DNA of 57,390 nt from an uncultured Clostridium sp. (GCA_900542285.1 UQNF01000007.1:1-57390), one strand, 5' to 3'; counted from the first letter of the stretch, positions 39,325 to 49,000 are shown. The notes: generated by a model not told the origin, from the letters alone. Numbers and translations are program-made.

Positions 39325-40227
39325 ATGAACAGGTTCTCAAGGTTTATTTCGATCGTGCTGATACCGATCATCATATTGTTTATTGTCTTTCTTCCTCGCT
39401 GTGTTGACGACGAACTTCACCGCAACCGCTTCGAGGAATGGCTCGATCACGAGAAGGAGGAGTACACCGGCAGCATATCCGTCTGGCATGTAGTGGGCTT
39501 CCGCCCGTACATCGGGAGCGTCGGCAATATCATCAAGGATGCTGCCAAGTCGGTTGAAAAGCGGCACTTCGGCGTCTATATCACCGTGACTGCGCTTTCG
39601 GCGGAGGACGCCGCTCAAAGGATGGCGAACGGCGAATTTCCGGATGCGCTGAGCTTCCCGGCAGGCTTTATCGATGAAAGCAGACTTAGGGCGTTTACCG
39701 AGGACGAAACGGCAGGCTTTGAAAGGCTTGCCGACCTTTCCGGCGGTGAGCTTAACTCCGTAATATATGCCCTTCCCTTCACTGCCTCGTGCGAGCTTGT
39801 CATGTACTGTCAATCGAAGGTCTCTTCGGACGAGATCGACATTGAGCAGGCGGAACAGAACAACTTGGAGGATTTCAAAAAGGGAAGGGTGAGCTGCTGC
39901 GTTGCCGATGCGCGCGCGGTCGGCGATCTTATGCGCAAGGTGCTTGCAGGCAAGGCGGACTATTTTGATGTGCTTCCCCTCGACAGGGGCAGCAAACTGG
40001 TTCAGTATCTCGGCATAAGCAGGGATTGCATCGAGGTCAAGATACCGTATATTAATGAGCTGTTTTCGGGCCTTTTTTCGGAGAAAAAACAAAAGGAGCT
40101 GTGCGAGCTTGGACTTTATCCCCTTGCGAGGGAGGCAGAGCTTGTGTATGAGCAGCAGTTTCTATCGGAGGCTTACGAAATGCTCAGACAGCGAAATGAC
40201 TTCATCGGCTTTGCGGAAGGGAACTGA
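39325..40227 (+). CDS. Membrane-anchored solute-binding-like protein
   Basis: A 300-residue protein with an N-terminal hydrophobic segment (FISIVLIPIIILFIVFLP) and a type 2 periplasmic-binding-like body: SISVWHVVGFRPYIGSVGN as first strand and helix, then FGVYITVTALSAEDAAQRMANG and FPDALSFPAGF, as in carbohydrate-binding extracellular proteins. It is shorter than usual and no transporter genes accompany it. Substrate unknown. A TATAAT at 39314-39319 lies only six bases before the ATG and no ribosome site is visible, so the mRNA may be leaderless. An alternative is that the real start is further down, but the anchor would then be lost. Confidence 0.7.
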   Translation: MNRFSRFISIVLIPIIILFIVFLPRCVDDELHRNRFEEWLDHEKEEYTGSISVWHVVGFRPYIGSVGNIIKDAAKSVEKRHFGVYITVTALSAEDAAQRMANGEFPDALSFPAGFIDESRLRAFTEDETAGFERLADLSGGELNSVIYALPFTASCELVMYCQSKVSSDEIDIEQAEQNNLEDFKKGRVSCCVADARAVGDLMRKVLAGKADYFDVLPLDRGSKLVQYLGISRDCIEVKIPYINELFSGLFSEKKQKELCELGLYPLAREAELVYEQQFLSEAYEMLRQRNDFIGFAEGN

Positions 40228-40304
40228 TTTTCCCGAAAAGCGTATTTACAAGTTCGTATTTCGGGTGTAAAATATACTTGGATAAATATTGATATGAGGA
40301 TGAT

Positions 40305-41231
40305 ATGAAGGATTCAAAAAGAAAGGAAATGCTCGTTTTGGCCCTTGGCGGCATAAAGTACGATAGGGACGTTCCGGCAAGGGATTTCACCAGCTTTCGC
40401 ATAGGAGGCGAGGCGGCACTTCTTGCCGAACCAAGGAATGAAGCGGAGCTGTGCAGGCTTATGCAGCTTGCAAGGGAAAACGATTATCCCTATTTTGTCT
40501 TTGGCAACGGGAGCAATCTACTCGTTCAGGACGAGCCGCTCGAAGCGCTGTTTATAAGGCTTGGCGATAGGTTTTCGGATTTTTATATTGAGGGCGTGAC
40601 CCTGACTGCATCGGCAGGCGCGCTGCTGTGCAGCGTGGCAAAGTCGAGTGTAAACAGCGGCTTCATGGGCTTGGAATGGGCGGCCGGCATACCCGGCTCC
40701 GTCGGCGGAGGCATTGCGATGAATGCCGGCGCATACGGAGGAGAGATAAAGCAGGTGCTTAGGAGCGTCCGCCTCTATAAGGACGGAGGGATATTCGAAC
40801 ATGAGATAATGCCGCAGGATCTCGACTACCGCTATTCGGCGTTTTCATTCCCCAATGCGGTCGTACTCAGCGGCAGATTTGAACTTTCCGTCGATGATGG
40901 GAGCGCAAAGGCGAGAACGGAAGAATACAGCAGGCAGCGTAAGGCCAAGCAGCCTCTGGAGCTTCCCTCCGCAGGCAGTACCTTCAAAAGACCGCAGGGG
41001 CATTTTGCCGCGCGGCTCATCGAGGACGCCGGGCTGAAGGGCTTCCGCATCGGCGGTGCAATGGTCAGCGAAAAGCACGCAGGCTTCATAGTAAACGCAG
41101 GGGGTGCTTCATTTGCCGATGTCAAGGAGCTGATGGAGGCGGTTGAAGAAAGGGTCTATGCCGAATTTGGCGTAAGGCTTGAGCCCGAGGTGAAGCTGAT
41201 CACGAAGGATGCTTTGATAAACAGTTTGTGA
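40305..41231 (+). CDS. murB: UDP-N-acetylenolpyruvoylglucosamine reductase MurB
   Basis: Reduces UDP-GlcNAc-enolpyruvate to UDP-MurNAc with NADPH and FAD in peptidoglycan synthesis. 308 residues. FAD-binding motifs are clear (YPYFVFGNGSNLLV and EWAAGIPGSVGGGIAMNAG), as is the substrate/catalytic region (LPSAGSTFKRPQGHFAARLI, with the catalytic Ser in AGSTF) and the C-terminal domain ending VRLEPEVKLI. GAGGATGAT ribosome site. It opens the block murB-rapZ-whiA-dnaE-pfkA, an order seen in many Clostridia. Confidence 0.97.
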   Translation: MKDSKRKEMLVLALGGIKYDRDVPARDFTSFRIGGEAALLAEPRNEAELCRLMQLARENDYPYFVFGNGSNLLVQDEPLEALFIRLGDRFSDFYIEGVTLTASAGALLCSVAKSSVNSGFMGLEWAAGIPGSVGGGIAMNAGAYGGEIKQVLRSVRLYKDGGIFEHEIMPQDLDYRYSAFSFPNAVVLSGRFELSVDDGSAKARTEEYSRQRKAKQPLELPSAGSTFKRPQGHFAARLIEDAGLKGFRIGGAMVSEKHAGFIVNAGGASFADVKELMEAVEERVYAEFGVRLEPEVKLITKDALINSL

Positions 41232-41269
41232 CATAGTGGCTGCATATGCAGCATTGAGAAAGGACAAGC

Positions 41270-42157
41270 ATGTATATCCTGATAGTAACCGGGCTTTCTG
41301 GCGCCGGAAAATCAACAGCGCTGAGCATATTGGAGGATCTTGGCTTCGTCTGTGCGGACAATATCCCCTGTCAGCTCGTCAAGCAGTATTTGGATCTTTG
41401 CGCCGCAAGCAGCAATGATCTGAAACGCATCGCGCTCGTTATCGACAGCCGTGAATCGCTGTTCGGCTATAATCCGCTCAAAACCTTTAATGAGCTTGAA
41501 AATCTTGACTATTCATACGATATCCTGTTCCTGGAATGTGACGACTTTGTACTGCATAACAGGTACAGCGAAACACGCCGCCGGCATCCCATGGACGACG
41601 ACATAAGCAGGGGCATCGAGATTGAGCATCAGATACTCGCGCCGCTGAGGGAGAGGGCAAAGTTTATCGTAGATACCACCAATATGCGCCCGAGGGAGCT
41701 GTCCAAGACCATTGAATCGCTCCTGCTGAAGGGCGGCGATATCCTCCCGTTCCGGCTCGTGATATCGAGCTTTGGTTTCAAGCGCGGCATTCCTCAGAAC
41801 GCAGACTTTGTTTTTGATGCGCGCTATACCCCGAATCCCTTTTATATAGATGAGCTTAGGGAGCTTTCCGGCAAGGACAGCAAGGTCAAGGATTTTGTTT
41901 TCTCCGATGAAAGGGTTGGGAAGCAGCTCAGTCAAATAGAGGAAATGTTGGACATGCTTATTCCTGCCTTTACCGAAATGGGCAAGCGCCGAATGATGGT
42001 GGCGTTCGGCTGCACCGGAGGCAGACATCGCTCCGTCGCCATGGCGGAAGCACTGCACGACCGCATGAAGGACAAGTATCCCGTTATAGTCGAACACAGG
42101 GATCTGATAACCGAGGCGGATGATATCAGGGAGAGGTTCAAACCTGCCGAGAAATGA
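41270..42157 (+). CDS. rapZ: RNase adapter/nucleotide-binding protein RapZ (YvcJ)
   Basis: A 295-residue P-loop protein. The N-terminal Walker A is GLSGAGKST (residues ~7-15) and the C-terminal domain has VAFGCTGGRHRSVAMAEAL and YPVIVEHRDL, typical of RapZ/YvcJ. In Gram-negative bacteria it guides RNase E on GlmZ; in Firmicutes YvcJ binds nucleotides and UDP-GlcNAc-related signalling has been proposed. AAAGGACAAGC precedes the ATG, and its stop overlaps the whiA start by four bases (ATGA). Confidence 0.96.
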   Translation: MYILIVTGLSGAGKSTALSILEDLGFVCADNIPCQLVKQYLDLCAASSNDLKRIALVIDSRESLFGYNPLKTFNELENLDYSYDILFLECDDFVLHNRYSETRRRHPMDDDISRGIEIEHQILAPLRERAKFIVDTTNMRPRELSKTIESLLLKGGDILPFRLVISSFGFKRGIPQNADFVFDARYTPNPFYIDELRELSGKDSKVKDFVFSDERVGKQLSQIEEMLDMLIPAFTEMGKRRMMVAFGCTGGRHRSVAMAEALHDRMKDKYPVIVEHRDLITEADDIRERFKPAEK

Positions 42158-43098
42158 GCTTTTCATCAAATATCAAACAGGAGATAACCGAGAACCGCAT
42201 AAGGCGGCAGGGCGATGCGGCTGCGATGCTGTCGGCATTCACTTTGAGCATAGGCTCATTGAGCTATGCGGCGAAGCTGCGCCGGTGGGGAATCCATTTC
42301 GTCAGCGAGTGCGAACAGGCAGTCCTTTTCATCGCCAAGCTTGCCTATCGCTATTTCGGTGTGGAGTTCGCGATAACAAGGGTGGAGCATGAGCGGCTAA
42401 ATGCCGTCTATCATGAGCTGCTGCTCTATGGGAGCGGGCTTCAGGGCTTTTTGCTTGCCACGGGCTTTATGAGCCTTGACGAAAAGGGCGAAGCGCAATA
42501 CGAAATGCGCATACCTGCCGAAAGGATAGTGACGGACACTCAAAAGAAGGCTTTTCTCAGGGGTCTGTTCCTTGCCTGCGGCACGGCGAGCGAGCCTGCC
42601 AAGGCGTATCATGCCGAATTCGTGCTGAAGAGCAGGGAGCTGTGCGATTACGCTTCCGAGCTGCTATTTGGGTTCGGCATAGCCTGTAAGACCGCCCGAC
42701 GGAAAAGCTCCGAAATACTCTACATAAAGGCAGGCGAAAGCGTTGAAGATCTGCTTGCCCTGCTGGGTGCATCCTCGGCAATGATGGAGGTTGCCGATAC
42801 GCGCATTCTGAAGCAGGCGAACAACGAAGCCAACAGGGGCGTAAACTGCATAAATGCCAACCTCGACCGCGCTGCCAGGACGGCGCTCCGGCAGGCGGAG
42901 GATATAAGGCTTGTGATATCCGTCGTGGGCTTTAATAATCTGCCCGAATCGCTGAGGGCGGTTGCCGAGGTCAGACTGAATAACTATGAAATGACGCTTT
43001 CTGAGATTGCCGAGGAGCTCGGAATAGGCAAGTCGGCAGTCAACTATCGATTTCAGAAGCTGTCCCGGATGGCGGATGAGATAAGGCAGAAGGCATAG
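42154..43098 (+). CDS. whiA: DNA-binding regulator WhiA
   Basis: A 314-residue protein made of two LAGLIDADG-like N-terminal repeats and a C-terminal helix-turn-helix. The N-terminus (MSFSSNIKQEITENRIRR), the linker NEANRGVNCINANLDR and the helix-turn-helix (NYEMTLSEIAEELGIGKSAV) are diagnostic. WhiA acts in cell division, chromosome segregation or sporulation control in Gram-positives. The start overlaps rapZ. The yvcK gene, often placed between rapZ and whiA, is absent from this locus. Confidence 0.96.
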   Translation: MSFSSNIKQEITENRIRRQGDAAAMLSAFTLSIGSLSYAAKLRRWGIHFVSECEQAVLFIAKLAYRYFGVEFAITRVEHERLNAVYHELLLYGSGLQGFLLATGFMSLDEKGEAQYEMRIPAERIVTDTQKKAFLRGLFLACGTASEPAKAYHAEFVLKSRELCDYASELLFGFGIACKTARRKSSEILYIKAGESVEDLLALLGASSAMMEVADTRILKQANNEANRGVNCINANLDRAARTALRQAEDIRLVISVVGFNNLPESLRAVAEVRLNNYEMTLSEIAEELGIGKSAVNYRFQKLSRMADEIRQKA

Positions 43099-43126
43099 AA
43101 TAGATATTACGAAGGGGGGAGAAAAC

Positions 43127-46100
43127 ATGGCGTTCACTCATCTGCATGTTCATACCGAATACAGCCTTTTGGACGGCGCAGCCAGGATAAAGGAACTGGT
43201 CGCACGCGCCAAGGAGCTGGGAATGCAGAGCATTGCGATTACCGACCACGGCAATATGTACGGCGTTATCGAGTTTTACAAAACCTGCGTCAAGCAGGGC
43301 ATAAAGCCAATCATCGGTATGGAAGCCTATGTCGCCCCAAGATCGCTCTATGATAAGACCGGACAGCGTGAAAATGCGCATCTGATACTGCTGGCAAAGA
43401 ATGAAACGGGCTACAGGAATCTTTTGAAGCTATCCTCTATCGCCTATGTGGACGGCTTCTATTACCGCCCGAGGATAGATTGTGAGCTTCTGCAAAGGTA
43501 CCACGAGGGCTTGGTATGCCTATCCGCCTGTTTGGCAGGCGAGATACCGCAGCTTCTGCTGCTGAACCGATATGACGAGGCCAAAAAGAGAGCTTCATGG
43601 TATAAGGAGCTGTTTGGCGGCGACTACTATATAGAGCTTCAAAATCATGGACTTCCCGAACAGCTCATCGTGCTTCCGAGACTCAATGAGCTTGCCAAGG
43701 AGCTGAACATAAAAACCGTTGCCACGAACGATATTCACTATGTCCGCAGGGAGGACGCCGAGGCTCAGGACGTGCTCCTCTGCATCCAGACAGGGAGGTT
43801 TGTCGATGAAACCAACCGTATGCGGATGGAAGCGGAGGAATTCTACCTGAAGAGCGAGGAGGAAATGCTCCTGCGGATGTACGGCTATGAGGATGCTGTC
43901 AGCAACACTCAGGAGGTTGCGGACAAATGCAATCTGACCATAGAGTTCGGCAAGCGTCATTTGCCGGGCTTTACCGCACCTGGCGGAATGGACAATCCGA
44001 CTTATTTGCGGAAGCTCTGCAGCGACGGCATGTACTCTCGCTATGGCGAGCCGTCCAAGGAGCATTGGGATAGGCTGAATTATGAGTTAAGCATAATAGA
44101 GAGGATGGGCTTTGTCGATTACTACCTGATAGTATGGGATTTTATCCACTTTGCAAAGACCCATGGCATCGCCGTCGGGCCCGGACGAGGCAGCGGCGCG
44201 GCGAGTATTGCCGCCTATGCGATAGGCATCACCGACCTTGATCCTATAAAATACAATCTGCTGTTCGAACGCTTCCTCAATCCGGAACGCGTCAGCATGC
44301 CCGATTTCGATGTTGACTTCGAGTATGAGCGCAGGCCGGAGGTAATTGAGTACGTTCGCAGCAAGTACGGCAGCGACCATGTGGCGCAGATAGTGACCTT
44401 TGGCACTATGGCGGCGAGGGGTTCTGTGCGCGATGTCGGAAGGGTTCTGAGAATACCGTATCAGGATGTGGACAGGGTAGCCAAACTCATTCCGCGAATG
44501 CTGGATATTACACTCAGCGCTTCGCTGGAAATGGTTCCGGAGCTGAAAACTCTGTACGATACCGATGAGCAGGTCAAGAGGCTTATCGACCTTTCGATGA
44601 AGATAGAGGGGCTTCCGAGGAATACCTCTACCCATGCGGCAGGCGTGGTTATCTCATCGCTTCCGACGATGGATCTGGTGCCACTGCAGAGAAATGACGA
44701 AGTCATAACCACTCAGTTCACCATGACGGAGCTTGAAGAGCTTGGAATGCTCAAGATGGACTTCCTGGGGCTTCGAACGCTCACGGTCATAAAGGATTGC
44801 TGCGCTTACGCCGAAGAGCGAGGGGAAACTCCGCCGGATTTTTCCAACTGTCAATATGACGACCCGAGGGTATATGAGATGATATGCTCCGGCGATACCA
44901 CGGGCGTGTTCCAGCTTGAATCCGCAGGAATGACACAGTTTATGATGCAGATGAAGCCGGACAGCTTTGAGGACATAATTGCAGGCATCTCCCTGTATCG
45001 TCCGGGCCCGATGGAACAGATACCCCGCTATCTGGAGGGCAAGCAGAACAGGGCCTCCATCAAATACGAAACGGAGCTTCTTCGTCCCATACTGGACACC
45101 ACCTACGGCTGCATGGTCTATCAGGAACAGGTCATGCAGATAGTCAGGGATCTTGCGGGCTATTCGCTCGGGCGAAGCGATCTTATCCGCCGTGCCATGA
45201 GCAAGAAAAAGCATGATGTCATGGAGCAGGAGAGGGCGAATTTCATTAACGGAATAGTCGAGGACGGCAGGGTGCTGGTGGACGGTGCGCTGCGCCGCGG
45301 CATTAGCCGTGAGGCTGCGGAGCATATCTTCGATGAGATGACGAGCTTTGCTTCCTATGCGTTCAACAAAGCCCATGCCGCTTGTTATGCGGTAGTCGCT
45401 TACAGGACGGCGCTTTTGAAGCTGATGTATCCGGCAGAGTTTTTGACGGCTATCATGAACAGCTATCTCGGCGATACCGATAAGATAACGGGCTATATCT
45501 TCTACGCTCAAAAGCGAGGTATTGCGGTTTTGCCGCCGGATATTAATAAGAGCCGTGCCAAATTCTCCGTGGAAAACGGCTCCATCCGCTTTGGACTTGC
45601 CGCAATACGCAATGTCGGAGAGAGCGCAATAGCGGAGCTTTTGACCGAGCGTGAGCAGAACGGAGAGTTCTCCGACTTTTCCGCCTTTGCCCGCCGCGTC
45701 GGGTCGCTCAACAAACGGCTTGTTGAAGGACTTATCAAGGCAGGCTGCTTTGACAGCCTTGGCGTCTCCAGAATGTATCTCATGTCTGTCTACGAGAAGG
45801 AGCTTGCAAACGCCAATGCGGAACGCAAGCGTGTGGAAACGGGTCAGCTGTCGTTCTTCGATTTCGGCGAGGCGGCGCAGGAGCTTACTCCGGTGACAAG
45901 CACCGATGAGATGAAGCTGGAGTTCCCAACGGAAACGCTTCTCAACATGGAGCGTGAGGTGATAGGCATCTACATAAGCGGTCATCCGCTGATGGGCTAC
46001 GAGGCAGAGCTTAGCTCCCTTGGGTGCTGCTGCCGTGATGCCTCGGAAGCCGATGATGTCAACGGCAGGCTGCGTGACGGCGATACGGTGAGGCTCGGCG

Positions 46101-46573
46101 GAATACTGAGCGGAATGAGGACCCGTCCGGTAAAATCCGGCTCCGGCCTGATGGCATACGGAAATCTGGAGGATATGACGGGAACGGTTGAGCTTGCTGT
46201 ATTCCCGAGCGTCTATCAGAAGTATGCTTCGCTCATTGCGAACGACCAAAAGGTAGTCGTGCGAGGCAGGCTTTCGATCCGTGAGGACAGGGCCAATTCC
46301 GTGCTCGTTGACGAGGCGCTTCCGCTGCTCAAGGGTCAAAAGTATAGGCTTGGGCTAAATTTCACGCAGGAAACGCTGCCGCTCAAGCAGCGTGTCATGG
46401 AGATACTCAGACGCTATCCGGGCAGCATAGAGGTAGTTTTTGCCGATGCGGTATCGGGAAAAAAATACATCGCGCCCAAGGAGCTTTGGGTCAACAGCGA
46501 TCCACGGCTGCTTACGGAGCTTTCGGAGCTTCTGGGCGAAAAAAATGTAGCTTTGGTGCAAAAGCGTCAATAA
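43127..46573 (+). CDS. dnaE: DNA polymerase III subunit alpha (DnaE)
   Basis: A 1148-residue replicative polymerase of DnaE type. The PHP domain starts the protein (THLHVHTEYSLLDGAARI, then ITDHGNMYG). The polymerase core has GPGRGSGAAS and the catalytic PDFDVDFEYE (residues ~392-401), with GVFQLES and YRPGPMEQIP further down. The helix-hairpin-helix region and an OB fold (~985-1060, LGGILSGMRTRPVKSGSGL) follow. Length is normal. AGGGGGAG precedes the ATG. Firmicutes often also have PolC; that gene is not in this window. pfkA follows after 40 bases. Confidence 0.97.
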   Translation: MAFTHLHVHTEYSLLDGAARIKELVARAKELGMQSIAITDHGNMYGVIEFYKTCVKQGIKPIIGMEAYVAPRSLYDKTGQRENAHLILLAKNETGYRNLLKLSSIAYVDGFYYRPRIDCELLQRYHEGLVCLSACLAGEIPQLLLLNRYDEAKKRASWYKELFGGDYYIELQNHGLPEQLIVLPRLNELAKELNIKTVATNDIHYVRREDAEAQDVLLCIQTGRFVDETNRMRMEAEEFYLKSEEEMLLRMYGYEDAVSNTQEVADKCNLTIEFGKRHLPGFTAPGGMDNPTYLRKLCSDGMYSRYGEPSKEHWDRLNYELSIIERMGFVDYYLIVWDFIHFAKTHGIAVGPGRGSGAASIAAYAIGITDLDPIKYNLLFERFLNPERVSMPDFDVDFEYERRPEVIEYVRSKYGSDHVAQIVTFGTMAARGSVRDVGRVLRIPYQDVDRVAKLIPRMLDITLSASLEMVPELKTLYDTDEQVKRLIDLSMKIEGLPRNTSTHAAGVVISSLPTMDLVPLQRNDEVITTQFTMTELEELGMLKMDFLGLRTLTVIKDCCAYAEERGETPPDFSNCQYDDPRVYEMICSGDTTGVFQLESAGMTQFMMQMKPDSFEDIIAGISLYRPGPMEQIPRYLEGKQNRASIKYETELLRPILDTTYGCMVYQEQVMQIVRDLAGYSLGRSDLIRRAMSKKKHDVMEQERANFINGIVEDGRVLVDGALRRGISREAAEHIFDEMTSFASYAFNKAHAACYAVVAYRTALLKLMYPAEFLTAIMNSYLGDTDKITGYIFYAQKRGIAVLPPDINKSRAKFSVENGSIRFGLAAIRNVGESAIAELLTEREQNGEFSDFSAFARRVGSLNKRLVEGLIKAGCFDSLGVSRMYLMSVYEKELANANAERKRVETGQLSFFDFGEAAQELTPVTSTDEMKLEFPTETLLNMEREVIGIYISGHPLMGYEAELSSLGCCCRDASEADDVNGRLRDGDTVRLGGILSGMRTRPVKSGSGLMAYGNLEDMTGTVELAVFPSVYQKYASLIANDQKVVVRGRLSIREDRANSVLVDEALPLLKGQKYRLGLNFTQETLPLKQRVMEILRRYPGSIEVVFADAVSGKKYIAPKELWVNSDPRLLTELSELLGEKNVALVQKRQ

Positions 46574-46613
46574 TAATTAAGAATACAATAACAATTCGGA
46601 AAGGAATTTTAAT

Positions 46614-47576
46614 ATGAAACGTATTGGTGTATTGACCAGCGGCGGAGATACTCCGGGTATGAATGCATGCATTCGCTCGGTATTCAAAACGGGTGTGGAG
46701 ATGGACATGCAGGTCATGGGAATCTACCACGGCTACAAGGGACTTATCGAGGGCAAGGTAGATTATATCACCCATTCGATGGTCGAGAACAAGATGCACA
46801 AGGGCGGAACGATACTTCGTACCGCAAGGAGCGAGGAATTCCGCGGTGAAGCAGGCATGAAGAAGGCGCTGAACGTGCTGAATGCTTACGGCATCGAGGG
46901 CCTTATCGTCATCGGCGGCGACGGAAGCTTCCGCGGTGCGGATGAGCTTTCGCAGTATGGAGTGAAGATCATCGGCGTTCCCGGCACCATTGACAACGAT
47001 ATGGGCTATACCGATTTTACCATCGGCTTTGATACTGCGGTCAACAATGTCATGAACGAGATCTACAAGATCCGCGATACCATGCGTGCGCATGATAGAG
47101 TCGGCGTCATCGAGGTCATGGGCAGGCGCTGCGGCGATATCGCACTGTGGGCAGGCGTCAGCGGTGCTGCCGATCTGATCCTCGTCCCCGAACGCCCCAT
47201 GCCCTGGGAGGAGGCTGCCAATATCCTTGTCGCAAAGAAGCTGCGCGGCCAGCTTACCAGCATCGTCCTCATAGCGGAGGGCGCAGGCAAGGCGGAGGAT
47301 TTCTGCCAGTTTATCAGAGAAAATACTGATATCGAGATCAAGGGAACTACCCTTGGCTACATCCAGCGCGGCGGCAATCCCTCCGCATTCGACAGGGTAC
47401 TTGCCGCAAGGCTCGGTCAGCGTGCGGTCGAGCTGCTTGCCGAAGATAAGGGCGGCTATGCGGTAGGTATCAAGAAGAACCAGATTGTGAATGTTCCGCT
47501 TGCAAAGGCCGTTGCCGTAAATGATACCTTTGACGATAAGCTCTATGACCTTAACACCATAATGGCAAAGTTCTGA
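46614..47576 (+). CDS. pfkA: ATP-dependent 6-phosphofructokinase
   Basis: Phosphorylates fructose-6-phosphate in glycolysis. 320 residues, the usual bacterial PfkA length. The start MKRIGVLTSGGDTPGMNA is canonical. GGDGSFRGA (~102-110) and PGTIDNDM carry Gly residues at positions that are Asp and Lys in pyrophosphate-dependent enzymes, favouring ATP as donor. MGRRCGDIALWAG and LGYIQRGGNPSAFDR complete the active and effector sites. AAAGGAAT ribosome site. The dnaE-pfkA link is common in Clostridia. A terminator follows at 47648. Confidence 0.97.
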   Translation: MKRIGVLTSGGDTPGMNACIRSVFKTGVEMDMQVMGIYHGYKGLIEGKVDYITHSMVENKMHKGGTILRTARSEEFRGEAGMKKALNVLNAYGIEGLIVIGGDGSFRGADELSQYGVKIIGVPGTIDNDMGYTDFTIGFDTAVNNVMNEIYKIRDTMRAHDRVGVIEVMGRRCGDIALWAGVSGAADLILVPERPMPWEEAANILVAKKLRGQLTSIVLIAEGAGKAEDFCQFIRENTDIEIKGTTLGYIQRGGNPSAFDRVLAARLGQRAVELLAEDKGGYAVGIKKNQIVNVPLAKAVAVNDTFDDKLYDLNTIMAKF

Positions 47577-47647
47577 TGCTGCCATAGTATTAAGCCTACA
47601 TCAGCGGATTATCTGCGGATGTCCTGCTGCGAACTTCATCAAATCGT

Positions 47648-47698
47648 CCCCATGTTCCATAGCTCTCAACAATCTGTGGAACATGGGGCTTTGCTTTA
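47648..47698 (+). terminator. Terminator of the murB-pfkA block
   Basis: CCCCATGTTCCA pairs with TGGAACATGGGG (perfect 12 base pairs), followed by CTTTGCTTTAT. Confidence 0.85.
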
Positions 47699-47825
47699 TC
47701 CGCAGAACAGCTCCGTCGGAACAGACTAAGGAAGAATCAAAATATCATTGCCCGGTCGTTTGCAGGACAGATATGTTGTCGGCTTCCGATAACTAAAAAA
47801 ATTCAATAAATTTCATAAAAAGCTA

Positions 47826-47860
47826 TTGACAGAACGGTACTGTTTTAGTTAGAATATAAT
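47826..47860 (+). promoter_or_regulatory. Possible promoter of unknown secreted-protein gene, odd spacing
   Basis: A perfect TTGACA (47826-47831) and a perfect TATAAT (47855-47860) are 23 bases apart, too far for a normal promoter. AACGGTACTGTT, a near-palindrome, lies between them. A spacing-altering activator of MerR type would fit, but this is speculation. The rest of the 399-base gap after pfkA holds the terminator and a leader of ~110 bases. Confidence 0.35.
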
Positions 47861-47975
47861 TGTAGCAACATAAAGCTCGGCTCCATTCGATGGCTGGCTG
47901 CCTTTATGATGTTCACATCGGACTGTTATGAATTATTGACTTATTAATGCACGGAAAACAGGAGGACACTAAGAC

Positions 47976-48830
47976 ATGAAAGGAAAGAATCTAACCATTA
48001 CCTTGATAGCGGTGCTTGTACTCGCTTTGCTCTGCGCCGGAATAGCGGTCTTTGCGGACGGTCAGGCTTCAAAGATACCGGGCGCCGGGCAGGCTGCGGA
48101 TAATACCGCAAAGGAAACACCCCCGGTGGAAACTGAACTGATCAATGATGTAAAGGAAACACCCGCTCCGGAAGAAGAAAAGCCTGCCGCAGAAACGGAA
48201 ACAGCAACAAAATGGCGCCTTCAGCTCGAAGATGAGGTTGCATATGTTGGGTTTTTTTATGGTCGTGTAGGCGGACCATATTGTACGGAGTTTTATCCGG
48301 GAATTGACGATGAACAATTGGTTGCGGAATTCGTGGAAATGCTGAACAACATCCGTATGGTCGAGATTTCACGAGAAGTTTATATAGAACAATACAAGGA
48401 AGACATTATTGAAAATTATACGGGTGCAGAAATGTTCCTGTTCTATGGTGAGGATGGCCGTCCATTGGGCACGATTTCATTCTCTCGCGCAGTTAGCGAA
48501 AGCTCGTATTATCCCGAAGAAAACCTTGGATGGAGCAGGATTATCAGTGTTTATGTTCCAAATGAGAACGGAGTTGTATTGAAAGATTCATCATGCAGAA
48601 AGAGGTTTTTAATCGATGAAGATACCTTTGATGAGGAGCTAATTGAGCGTGTTTGGAGGGAATGCCTTGGCGGCCGTAATCCGGATCAGTTCTATATGGA
48701 CTATCTGGCCTATATGGACAACGGCGAGGAGCTTGATCTGCTCAACATTAAGACAGTTGATATAATTGCTCAAGGTGAGGATAACTATTCTGAAAATCAT
48801 AGTGATATTATCGCTGTCCCTGTGGAATGA
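47976..48830 (+). CDS. Secreted or membrane-anchored protein of unknown function
   Basis: A 284-residue protein with an N-terminal hydrophobic segment (LTITLIAVLVLALLCAGIAVF), an acidic Pro/Glu/Thr linker (~35-75), and a ~200-residue globular region rich in aromatic and acidic residues (WRLQLEDEVAYVGFFYGRVG; YTGAEMFLFYGEDGRPLGTI). I do not recognise the family. Base composition in the distal half is more AT-rich than in its neighbours, which might hint at different origin. AGGAGG ribosome site. It stands alone between a terminator and a hairpin. Confidence 0.65.
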   Translation: MKGKNLTITLIAVLVLALLCAGIAVFADGQASKIPGAGQAADNTAKETPPVETELINDVKETPAPEEEKPAAETETATKWRLQLEDEVAYVGFFYGRVGGPYCTEFYPGIDDEQLVAEFVEMLNNIRMVEISREVYIEQYKEDIIENYTGAEMFLFYGEDGRPLGTISFSRAVSESSYYPEENLGWSRIISVYVPNENGVVLKDSSCRKRFLIDEDTFDEELIERVWRECLGGRNPDQFYMDYLAYMDNGEELDLLNIKTVDIIAQGEDNYSENHSDIIAVPVE

Positions 48831-48901
48831 GGTATCTTAGGCTGCAAGTTTGAATGACAGGAACTCCTGTAACTGATGTTGACTCATGATATGCTTTGTT
48901 T

Positions 48902-48937
48902 GCCGGGCTGCTTTTGCAGCCCGGCTGACTGCATTTT
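48902..48937 (+). terminator. Likely terminator after unknown secreted-protein gene
   Basis: GCCGGGCTGC, loop TTTT, GCAGCCCGGC: perfect 10-base-pair stem. The T-rich tail starts only after TGACTGCA, so termination strength is uncertain. Confidence 0.6.
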
Positions 48938-49000
48938 GGAAGTGGATTCTTTCCGGCACTTGACGAGGTGCTGCTGCGCAGGTATATTTATTGATAATCA

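Noticed and set aside
44654..46339. 561-residue minus-strand frame opposite dnaE
   Set aside because: Shadow of the conserved DnaE polymerase coding sequence.
46614..47576. Pyrophosphate-dependent phosphofructokinase
   Set aside because: GGDGS and PGTIDND have the residues typical of ATP-using enzymes.
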